Source: RGIG8244 sp045592785 (GTDB taxonomy: Bacteria; Verrucomicrobiota; Lentisphaeria; Victivallales; UBA1829). From it: a stretch of 19,455 nt of DNA. Each line of letters opens with the position of its first letter. Position 1 is the first letter of the stretch. This document shows positions 1-6,573 of the stretch, piece by piece. A program made the translations under genes and the position numbers. The stretch covers positions 1-19,455 of the forward strand of contig JAZNVL010000033.1 in assembly GCA_045592785.1 (NCBI GenBank), read 5' to 3'. The notes under the pieces were generated by a model, which was not told where the DNA came from, did not search any database, and saw nothing but the letters and a program-made list of their open reading frames with translations.

Positions 1-1613
1 CCTGGCAGGCTTACACCACCGGAATCGTGTTTGCGGAAAATGGTGCGGTCTACTTCCGCAGCATTGACGCGGCAGGCAATATCTCCGAAGTGACCAACTA
101 CGAAGTGACGAATATCGATAAGATTGCACCGGTCGCTCCGTCCGCAAGTGCCGATATCACGCAGGATACCAACGAAAGCGTGACGATCTACGCCACGTTC
201 AGTGCGGATTCTGCGGTGAAGGAATTCTCTTACGACGGTAAGGTCTGGCATGACTATACCAAGTACAATGGTATTACCATGACACAGAACGGCACGGTCT
301 ACTTCCGCGGCGTTGACGAAGCGGGTAACGTTTCCGACGTGGTCAGCTATGAAGTGACCAACATCGTAACCGGTTCGGATGCGCCCAATGGCATCAATAC
401 AGAGGTCAATGAGTACAAAGTGACTTACACCTGGAACAAGCTGGAACTGGAAAAAGGCCAGAAAGCGGTTTACACCGTGATCATCAATGGCGAAGAGTAT
501 GATACGAAGTCCAACAAGTTGAAGCTCTCCAAACAGGCTCCCGGTACCTACACTTACCAGGTGATGGCAACTGTTTCCCAGAAGGGTATGCCCAGCTACG
601 AAACACTCGTAAGCGAATCTCAGACCATCACAGTTTATGACGTGACTGCGCCGAAGAAGGGCAAGATCGAAATCGGAGAGATCACCAAGGATTCCGTCAC
701 TATCAATCTGACCGAATTCTCCGATAATGTTGGTATTGTGGACTACGAAGTGTTCCTGGATGGTGTCAGCCTCGGCAGAACGAATGGTGCTACCAGCTTC
801 ACCTATGAAAAGATGGATGTGGCAGGTAAACTCACCTTCTCTGCTGTTGCTTACGATGAAGCCGGTCTGGTATCCAAGGTCGCCAAGAAGAATGTGACGG
901 TGGAAGATATGACTGCACCGACGGCGGTGACCAACGTGACCGTTGTGGGTGAAGCCGATGAAGACCTGGTCGAATTGACTTGGGATGCATCCACCGACAA
1001 TGTGGGCGTGGTGAAGTATGAAGTTCTGATCAATGGTAAGACCTATACCACGAAGACGAACTCCATCTCCATCAAGAAACTGGATGCCGGTACATTTGAT
1101 GTGGAAGTCGTTGCCATCGACAAGGCGAAGAAGGAAAGTGCTGCCGGAACCTGCGAAGTCACGGTGAAAGATATCACCGCACCGAAAGCAGTCTCCGTCA
1201 AGGCGAAGGTGGAAAACAACGACGTTACATTCACCTGGAAAGCATCTACCGACAATGTGGGTGTCGAAGGCTACATCATGAAATACGGTGTGGCAGGAAC
1301 CGACAGCCGGTTCTGGACCAACGAGTTCGAATTCGGTGCATCTGACACGATGTTCGAAATCGAAGGTCTGGATATGGGATCCTATGCTTACGAAATGGTT
1401 GCCTTCGATGCAGCCGGTAACGAAAGCAAGGTCAAGTCCGGCAAGTTCAACGTGAAAACGGCGCTTATGTCGGAAGATCTCATGCCCGCAGGTAACATCG
1501 ATCTGATGTCCTGGCAGGATGGATACACCGATGCTGCATTCAGTGCGGCGGTCGATTCCATGCTGGATGACAAGGATAAGCTTCTCGCCTCTGATACTAT
1601 GCAACTTGCCTGA
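1..1613 (+). CDS. C-terminal part of a giant Ig-like/FN3-repeat surface protein (5' end outside window)
   Basis: The frame is open to the window edge: codons from position 3 read W-Q-A-Y-T-T-G and continue the repeat, so the GTG at 27 is internal and the true start lies upstream. The visible part begins with one partial and one complete Ig-like repeat with the hallmark NGTVYFRG(V/I)D-AGN-S-V-YEVTNI and a TAP/IAP linker. Four FN3-like domains of about 85-95 residues follow, roughly nt 366-650, 650-920, 920-1180 and 1180-1460, each joined by a D-(V/M/I)-TAP linker and several carrying the S-DNVGV-YEV motif. The last 45 or so residues are acidic, Met-rich and not repeat-like. There is no LPXTG motif, transmembrane anchor or beta-barrel. 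The role is probably adhesion or cell-surface structure, inferred from architecture only; the export signal would be outside the window. A strong terminator follows the TGA directly. Confidence 0.85.
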   Translation, partial: WQAYTTGIVFAENGAVYFRSIDAAGNISEVTNYEVTNIDKIAPVAPSASADITQDTNESVTIYATFSADSAVKEFSYDGKVWHDYTKYNGITMTQNGTVYFRGVDEAGNVSDVVSYEVTNIVTGSDAPNGINTEVNEYKVTYTWNKLELEKGQKAVYTVIINGEEYDTKSNKLKLSKQAPGTYTYQVMATVSQKGMPSYETLVSESQTITVYDVTAPKKGKIEIGEITKDSVTINLTEFSDNVGIVDYEVFLDGVSLGRTNGATSFTYEKMDVAGKLTFSAVAYDEAGLVSKVAKKNVTVEDMTAPTAVTNVTVVGEADEDLVELTWDASTDNVGVVKYEVLINGKTYTTKTNSISIKKLDAGTFDVEVVAIDKAKKESAAGTCEVTVKDITAPKAVSVKAKVENNDVTFTWKASTDNVGVEGYIMKYGVAGTDSRFWTNEFEFGASDTMFEIEGLDMGSYAYEMVAFDAAGNESKVKSGKFNVKTALMSEDLMPAGNIDLMSWQDGYTDAAFSAAVDSMLDDKDKLLASDTMQLA

Positions 1614-1639
1614 GATTAAGATCTCACGGTAATAACCGA

Positions 1640-1688
1640 CACCGCCCTGCATCTGCTGATAAACGCCGGATGCAGGGCGGTGTTTTTT
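1640..1688 (+). terminator. Rho-independent terminator of the repeat-protein gene
   Basis: A perfect 14-bp stem (1640-1653 with 1669-1682, GC-rich) encloses a 15-nt loop and is followed by six T at 1683-1688. It starts 26 nt after the TGA of the repeat protein and lies just before the promoter of the next unit. Confidence 0.93.
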
Positions 1689-1709
1689 ATTGAAAGTTGA
1701 TTATTTTTC

Positions 1710-1737
1710 TTGAATTTTCCGGAAAATGTGCTACATT
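1710..1737 (+). promoter_or_regulatory. Predicted sigma-70 promoter of the DUF2062-transporter unit
   Basis: TTGAAT (1710-1715), a 16-bp spacer and TACATT (1732-1737), with TGC directly before the -10 (extended -10). The -10 is followed by AAC, as at the promoters near 16051 and 10787. A more upstream in-frame ATG at 1726 falls inside this promoter, which is a main reason for starting the gene at 1774. Confidence 0.65.
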
Positions 1738-1773
1738 AACGAAATATGTGTAAAAACAGCCAGGCAGAGAGAG

Positions 1774-2298
1774 ATGAAGCGGAAATTTCCAGCATTACAG
1801 GCACTGTACATGAAAATAGTCAAGTCCGAAGGGACACCGGAAAGCATAGCGCGCGGTGTCGCACTCGGTCTTTTCTGTGGTTTCATCATTCCCATTGGCC
1901 TCCAAACCTTTCCCACATTATTGCTGGCTCTTCTTTTACGGGCGAATAAGGTATTGTCCTGGACTTTCACCTGCGTGACGAATCCTGCGACGGTGTTGTT
2001 TATTTATCCTCTGCAATGTTGGATCGGGAGCCGCTTGATTTTTAATCCTCTGACACTGAATTCCATTAACCGCGATCTGCGTCAGCTGTTCCGTGCGGAA
2101 ACCTGGAGTGATGTTTTGAGTGTATTCGTGAATTTGAGTTGGAATATAATTATCCCGTTTTTTGTGGGTGGATTGTTTTTTGCACTGGTCAGTGCAATTC
2201 CCGGATATTGGGTCAGTTTGAAGTTGACCCGTGAGTATAAAAAACGTCGTGCAGAACGCTTGCAGCGGCGCGAAAAGAATGAAGCAGGAAATCAATGA
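1774..2298 (+). CDS. DUF2062 family membrane protein
   Basis: A 174-residue protein of the DUF2062 family, small membrane proteins of unknown function also found fused to glycosyltransferases. The family signature is visible: G-T-P-E-S-I-A-R-G-V-ALG-F-G, then a P-x-G-x-Q turn between hydrophobic stretches, then the V-S/T-NP-T segment. There are two or three hydrophobic segments in the first 90 residues and one near residues 120-150, and the tail is strongly basic (KKRRAERLQRR). The ATG at 1774 is chosen because a purine-rich GAGAGAG ribosome site precedes it and the alternative ATG at 1726 sits in the promoter. Its stop overlaps the start of the transporter gene (ATGA at 2295-2298), so the two are probably translationally coupled. 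The molecular function is unknown. Confidence 0.85.
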   Translation: MKRKFPALQALYMKIVKSEGTPESIARGVALGLFCGFIIPIGLQTFPTLLLALLLRANKVLSWTFTCVTNPATVLFIYPLQCWIGSRLIFNPLTLNSINRDLRQLFRAETWSDVLSVFVNLSWNIIIPFFVGGLFFALVSAIPGYWVSLKLTREYKKRRAERLQRREKNEAGNQ

Positions 2299-3854
2299 GC
2301 AGACATCGCGAACATTGGGGAAGTACCTTTGGATTTATTATGGCATCTGCCGGGTCGGCGATCGGCTTGGGCAACGTATGGAAATTTCCGTATATCACGG
2401 GGATGAATGGCGGTGGAGCTTTTGTTCTGATTTATCTTTTGTGTGTCCTCGCGGTCGGATTGCCCGTGATGTTGGCGGAACTCGCCATCGGCAGAGCATC
2501 CCAGAGTGATACCATCGGCGCATTTTCATATTTTGCCCGGAAGGAATCGATCGTTCCGAAAGTGTTTTCGGGGTATGGATTGGGGCTTGCCACTTTCCTG
2601 ATCTGTACGGGCAGTATCGGGCTTGGTGTCGTTCTTGTGATCCTTTCGTTGTTGATCTGGCGTTTCGGGTGGAAGATCGCAGGGGTGAGCAGTGTGCTGG
2701 TCGCGCTGGCGATCCTTTCGTATTATGCCATGATCGGCGGCTGGTTCTTCATTTATTTCTGGAAGGCCATAACGGGACAGTTGCGATTTACTGCGGTGGA
2801 AGATGCGGAAAAAATGTTTGTGAATGTGGCAAGCAATGGAAATCTGACAGCGGTATTCACCATTCTGTTTCTGCTCATTTGCGCGGTCGTCTGCTGGTAT
2901 GGTGTGCGCAAGGGGTTGGAAACGGCATCGAAGGTGATGATGCCGTTGCTTCTTGTGCTGATCGTGATCCTGGTTGCCCGCAGTTTGACTCTGGAAGGTT
3001 CATTCAAAGGTGTGGAATTTTTCCTTGCACCCAACTTTGACAAGCTGACGACCCACGGTGTTCTGGAAGCCATGGGACACTCGTTTTATACGTTGAGTTT
3101 GGGTATGGGTATTGTCGTAACTTACGGAAGTTACCTGCCGAAGAATCGCAATCTGCTTTCCTCGGCGTTATGGGTGGCGTGTCTGGATACCTGTATGGCG
3201 ATGCTTGCCGGATTGGCGATCTTCCCTGCCGTTTTTGCCACGGGGATGCAGCCGGGAGCAGGTCCCGGGTTGATTTTTAACATTCTTCCTGTGACATTCC
3301 AGACGATCCCGGGGAATCTTTCTCCGCTGTGGAACGGGATGTTCTTCTTCCTGATGCTGATCGCGGCATTGACCAGCGGGATGAGTTTGTTGGAAGTGGG
3401 GATCTCCACCTGCATGACACAGTGGAAGATGAGTCGCAGAAAAGCGGTGATCCTGCTGACGATCGGGATTTCTCTCCTTTCGCTGTTGAGTTCGTACAGC
3501 AATCTTTCCTGGAAAACGTTGGGCGGACTTCAGGACTTCATCGTGTATGCGTTCGGCAGTGCCCGCAGCAGTTGTTTTGACCTGATCGACTACATCTGCT
3601 CCAACTGGGTTCTGCCGTTGAACGGTCTTTTCTCCGCGTTGTATGTGGGCTGGATCTGGGGCGCAGGAAAAGCGGTGCGGGAATTGTACCGTCAGGGAAG
3701 CGGAGTACGCATGAATGCGTACGAAAAGACGGAAGAACTGAAAACGCTGCTTCTGCGCCGTGTTCCGGTGCGTTCCTGGGCGTTCTTTATTCTGTTTGTC
3801 TCCCCGATCCTGGTGTTTATCGCGTTTCTTTTTGCCGCCGGATTCTTTTCCTGA
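2295..3854 (+). CDS. Sodium-dependent transporter, NSS/SNF family
   Basis: A 519-residue inner-membrane symporter of the neurotransmitter:sodium symporter family, which uses Na+ to take up amino acids or related amines. The TM1 unwound site reads AIGLGNVWKFPY (residues 22-33) followed by NGGGAF. TM6 carries SFYTLSLGMGIVVTYGSYLP (264-282). The TM7 segment CLDTCMAMLAGL has Asp298 where chloride-independent bacterial members are expected to carry an acidic residue. The substrate cannot be read from the sequence. The start is set by AGGA at 2286-2289, five nt upstream, inside the preceding gene, with an ATGA overlap. The protein is about 60-70 residues longer than a typical bacterial member, largely because of extra hydrophobic sequence between TM2 and TM3 (about residues 90-130). 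The stop lies in a small palindrome shared with the convergent PHP gene. Confidence 0.92.
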   Translation: MSRHREHWGSTFGFIMASAGSAIGLGNVWKFPYITGMNGGGAFVLIYLLCVLAVGLPVMLAELAIGRASQSDTIGAFSYFARKESIVPKVFSGYGLGLATFLICTGSIGLGVVLVILSLLIWRFGWKIAGVSSVLVALAILSYYAMIGGWFFIYFWKAITGQLRFTAVEDAEKMFVNVASNGNLTAVFTILFLLICAVVCWYGVRKGLETASKVMMPLLLVLIVILVARSLTLEGSFKGVEFFLAPNFDKLTTHGVLEAMGHSFYTLSLGMGIVVTYGSYLPKNRNLLSSALWVACLDTCMAMLAGLAIFPAVFATGMQPGAGPGLIFNILPVTFQTIPGNLSPLWNGMFFFLMLIAALTSGMSLLEVGISTCMTQWKMSRRKAVILLTIGISLLSLLSSYSNLSWKTLGGLQDFIVYAFGSARSSCFDLIDYICSNWVLPLNGLFSALYVGWIWGAGKAVRELYRQGSGVRMNAYEKTEELKTLLLRRVPVRSWAFFILFVSPILVFIAFLFAAGFFS

Positions 3855-3864
3855 TTTCAGGAAA
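3847..3864. repeat. Palindrome holding the two convergent stop codons
   Basis: Eight bp of perfect inverted repeat (3847-3854 and 3857-3864) around a 2-nt centre. It contains both the TGA of the transporter (3852-3854) and the TGA of the convergent PHP gene (3857-3859 on the minus strand). No T-tract follows on either strand, so a terminator role is only possible; the 2-nt centre would open to a larger loop in RNA. Confidence 0.6.
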
Positions 3865-4654
3865 GGCGGCGCAGGATCTCTTCATTGACCACGGGGAGTT
3901 TCAGGTCTGCGGCGAACTGATGCAGCATTTCGAACTGGATCTCTTCCAGTGCAACCGGATAATGCGCATCGATCCCGATCACGCATGAGACGCCGCACTC
4001 CGCAGCGATTTCCCAGAATTGCCGGCGGGGATATGCCCGCATTTCTGTGCCGTCGGGAGTTATTACTTTCTTTTTCATGCCGTTACAGTTGAGTTCCAGC
4101 GGGATATTCAGATCTCTGGCGGTCTGGCAGAGATCCCGGCAGACTGCGATGAGATCGGGTGTGTATTCGAAGGTGTTCATCAGGAACGCATCGGGGTGCG
4201 CTATGTAAGTGAGAAGTCCGGATTCCAACAGCCGGATCCCTTCTTTCATTGCAATGATCCGTTCTTTTTCCGTGACATCCTTATGAAAGAACCAGTATCT
4301 ATTTCCGTCATTATCCCGGATAAAATGTACGCCACCGATCATGTAATCCAGTTCGAGTTCCTCTTTGAGCTGTCTGTAATCCTCAAAACAGCGCGGTTCC
4401 GCTTCCAGTTCCAGTCCGGCAAAGATCTTGAGCTGCGGGTATTTCTTTTTTGCGTCCCGGATCTCCTGCCGGTACAGCGGGAGATTTTCAAAGAGGATCC
4501 GTTCCTTTCTTGCGGTTCCGTCTTTGTATGGTACATGTTCGGAGAATCCCAGTGCGATAAAATCAAGTTCAGCCGCCTTCTGACAGTACTCATCGACTGT
4601 CCCGATGGCATGTGTGCAATGAAATGTATGTGTGTGGAAATTGATTTTTTTCAT
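3857..4654 (-). CDS. PHP-domain phosphoesterase, HisK-type histidinol-phosphatase family
   Basis: A 265-residue PHP-fold metal-dependent phosphatase, probably cytosolic. The metal-site motifs are in order: FHTHT (His7, His9), GFSEH (His40), AGLELE (Glu82/Glu84), GGVHF (His110), IAHPD (His153) and the terminal GIDAH (Asp229, His231). This arrangement and length match the HisJ/HisK-type histidinol-phosphatases (L-histidinol phosphate to L-histidinol, penultimate step of histidine synthesis). PHP proteins of this size are often over-annotated, and no his genes lie nearby, so another phosphomonoester is possible. The ribosome site is weak (AGGA about 11 nt before ATG). It is transcribed divergently from nagA from a promoter at 4690-4717 and ends 2 nt from the convergent transporter. 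Confidence 0.8.
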   Translation of the reverse strand: MKKINFHTHTFHCTHAIGTVDEYCQKAAELDFIALGFSEHVPYKDGTARKERILFENLPLYRQEIRDAKKKYPQLKIFAGLELEAEPRCFEDYRQLKEELELDYMIGGVHFIRDNDGNRYWFFHKDVTEKERIIAMKEGIRLLESGLLTYIAHPDAFLMNTFEYTPDLIAVCRDLCQTARDLNIPLELNCNGMKKKVITPDGTEMRAYPRRQFWEIAAECGVSCVIGIDAHYPVALEEIQFEMLHQFAADLKLPVVNEEILRRLS

Positions 4655-4689
4655 AATGGTACAAGTCCTGGTGAATCATTGAGAGGAAT

Positions 4690-4717
4690 AATATACCATA
4701 AAAAGGGAAAAAAGCAA
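4690..4717 (-). promoter_or_regulatory. Predicted promoter of the PHP phosphatase gene
   Basis: Read on the minus strand: TTGCTT (4712-4717), a 16-bp spacer and TATATT (4690-4695), with TGG directly before the -10. It sits 36 nt upstream of the start codon, in a region with several A-tracts on the plus strand that may curve the DNA between this promoter and the divergent nagA promoter. Confidence 0.6.
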
Positions 4718-4747
4718 AGAAAAAAGCAAATAATCTTTGTTTTTCAT

Positions 4748-4776
4748 TTGACAAAACAGGGATTTGCGGTTATGTT
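4748..4776 (+). promoter_or_regulatory. Predicted promoter of nagA
   Basis: Consensus TTGACA (4748-4753), a 17-bp spacer and TATGTT (4771-4776). It implies a 5' leader of about 70 nt before nagA. It is back to back with the PHP-gene promoter, about 30 bp away. I see no clear operator palindrome between them. Confidence 0.6.
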
Positions 4777-4851
4777 TATAACAAGTGTGACTGCTTACTC
4801 CGGCAGTGATACAGAAAAGCAAATTTGCAAACATTACAGAAGGAAAACATG

Positions 4852-6003
4852 ATGAAAACTCTTCTCAAAAATTGTCGGCTCATCTCCCCGGATACCGATC
4901 TCTCTGCCGCCGCGATCCTGATCGAAAATGATCGCATCAGCCGTATTTATTCTCCCGGCGATACGCTCCCCGATGCCGATAAGGTCATTGACCTGGGCGG
5001 CGATATGGCGATGCCCGGTTTTATTGATGTGCATTGTCATGGAAGATCCGGGCTGGATTTCTCCGATGCCACACTGGAAGCTGTGACCGCTATGGGCGTG
5101 GATAAGCTCAAAGAAGGTGTGACCACATTGTTGCCCACCACGCTGACTCTCCCCGAAGAAACGCTGGCTGCATCCCTGAAAACGGCGGCGGAATACGTCA
5201 ATACCGGTGTCAAGGGCTGTAAGATCCCCGGCGTTCACCTGGAAGGTCCCTTCATCAACCCGAAATGTCTGGGCGCACAGAACCCGGATTACGTCCGCAA
5301 GCCGGATATTGAAGAAGTCAAACGTCTGGATGCCATCTTCCCCGTGCTGAAAGTTTCTTATGCGGTGGAAATGCCCGGAGCGGCGGAATTCTCTGCGGAA
5401 CTTCTGGCGGAAGGGATCACGCCTTCCTGCGTTCACAGTGCGGCGACATACCGTCAGTTCCTGGATGGCTACGATCACGGGCTGCGCAATTTGAGCCATT
5501 TCTGCAATCAGATGACGGCGTTGCATCATCGTGACATCGGTCTGGTGGGGGCAGGACTTTCTCATGAAGATGTATATATTGAATTCATTTGCGATAAACT
5601 GCATATCTGCCCGGATATGATCGCATTGGTCTTTGACATCAAAGGACCGGAACACATTCAGCTGATCTCCGACGCCATGCGCGCCAGTGGTATGCCGGAT
5701 GGTGATTATACCCTGGGCGGTCTGCCGGTGGTGGTCAGTGACGGCGCAGCCCGTCTGGCATCCAACGGAGCCCTTGCGGGGAGCACACTGCAGATCTGTC
5801 AGGCATTGAAGAATGTTGCCGAGATCACGGAACTGCCGCTCTCCGATCTGGTGAAGACCACATCCTGGAACCAGGCATGTGCATTGCGTCTGCCTGATCT
5901 GGGCAGACTGGAACCCGGTTATTTTGCAGACATCACGGTATTGGATAATGACTTCAATGTGGTGATGACTCTGGTCAACGGAGAAGTCCGTTACCAGAAA
6001 TAA
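4852..6003 (+). CDS. nagA: N-acetylglucosamine-6-phosphate deacetylase
   Basis: Converts GlcNAc-6-phosphate to glucosamine-6-phosphate plus acetate, in amino-sugar salvage and cell-wall recycling (cytosol, amidohydrolase fold). The 383-residue length is typical. All expected active-site motifs are present: HCHG (His61, His63), GVHLEGPF (Glu131), a metal-ligand His195 in CVHSAA, the SHFCNQM segment (His216, equivalent of the family THLFNAM) and the catalytic Asp274 in ISDAM. GAAGGA at 4839-4844 stands 7 nt before the ATG at 4852. A second ATG directly upstream at 4849 has 4-nt spacing and is less likely. The gene is monocistronic, with its own promoter and a strong terminator. nagB and a GlcNAc transporter are not in the window. 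Confidence 0.95.
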   Translation: MKTLLKNCRLISPDTDLSAAAILIENDRISRIYSPGDTLPDADKVIDLGGDMAMPGFIDVHCHGRSGLDFSDATLEAVTAMGVDKLKEGVTTLLPTTLTLPEETLAASLKTAAEYVNTGVKGCKIPGVHLEGPFINPKCLGAQNPDYVRKPDIEEVKRLDAIFPVLKVSYAVEMPGAAEFSAELLAEGITPSCVHSAATYRQFLDGYDHGLRNLSHFCNQMTALHHRDIGLVGAGLSHEDVYIEFICDKLHICPDMIALVFDIKGPEHIQLISDAMRASGMPDGDYTLGGLPVVVSDGAARLASNGALAGSTLQICQALKNVAEITELPLSDLVKTTSWNQACALRLPDLGRLEPGYFADITVLDNDFNVVMTLVNGEVRYQK

Positions 6004-6025
6004 TAAAGTCCGGAACAAAAGGACA

Positions 6026-6061
6026 CGCCCCGCATGGGAAACCATGCGGGGCGGTTTTTTT
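6026..6061 (+). terminator. Terminator of nagA, possibly bidirectional
   Basis: A 12-bp GC-rich stem (6026-6037 with 6042-6053) with a GAAA-type tetraloop is followed by seven T (6055-6061), 22 nt after the nagA stop. The secretin operon ends at 6082 on the other strand and would transcribe into the same hairpin. The T-tract on that side is poor, so termination from that direction would be weaker. Confidence 0.92.
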
Positions 6062-6081
6062 GCATGAGCAGAAAGAATCGA

Positions 6082-6555
6082 TCAGTCTTCGTGTCCTGTA
6101 TCGAGAATACCGGAAATGATATCGACGGCTTTCGCCACGACTTTCAGGTCTTCTTCCGGGCACACCCGGAAGAAACCGAGGATGAATTCATCCAGTCTGT
6201 CATCGACACCGGCGAGGAAATCTTTCCCTTCGGGCGTCAGTGAGATCAAAACATTCCGTCTGTCATTGGGGTCATCCTGTCGATGAAGGATATTCTGCTG
6301 GACCATCTTCTCGACGAAGATGGAAGCGCCAGCGGAAGTGAGACCGGTGACCGCCATGATCTTACCCAGATTGCAGGGCATGATGAACCGGATCAGCATG
6401 AGCTGATTGTATTGACTTTTCTGGATTTTATAGTTGTGCTTTTTAAAATCCTGTTCCAGGAAGAGTCTGCGTTTTTCATAGAGGAGGCGGACCATTTTTT
6501 TCAAAGATCCGAATTTCGGGAAAACTGCGATTTCCTGTTCTGTCAATGGGCTCAT
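6082..6555 (-). CDS. MarR-family transcriptional regulator
   Basis: A 157-residue winged-helix regulator of the MarR family, which usually binds DNA as a dimer and responds to small ligands or oxidation. The HTH lies at about residues 62-85 (NLGKIMAVTGLTSAGAS-VEKM) and the wing at about 92-110, with the family signature D-P-x-D-R-R-x-x-x-x-x-LTPEG intact. The N-terminal third (residues 15-55) is helical and forms the usual dimer region. It is the last gene of the secretin operon: the gap to the upstream stop is 18 nt, and AAAGGA stands about 11 nt before the ATG. Its position suggests it may regulate the operon, but I found no clear operator. No ligand can be inferred. Confidence 0.9.
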   Translation of the reverse strand: MSPLTEQEIAVFPKFGSLKKMVRLLYEKRRLFLEQDFKKHNYKIQKSQYNQLMLIRFIMPCNLGKIMAVTGLTSAGASIFVEKMVQQNILHRQDDPNDRRNVLISLTPEGKDFLAGVDDRLDEFILGFFRVCPEEDLKVVAKAVDIISGILDTGHED

Positions 6556-6573
6556 GCTGACACCGATCCTTTC

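Noticed and set aside
1726..1773. Upstream ATG adding 16 residues to the DUF2062 protein
   Set aside because: It lies between the -35 and -10 of the predicted promoter and would not be in the transcript; the added residues do not resemble the family.
4834..6045. A 403-codon minus-strand frame opposite nagA
   Set aside because: Antisense shadow of a gene with all NagA active-site motifs; it also runs through the nagA stop region with no ribosome site.
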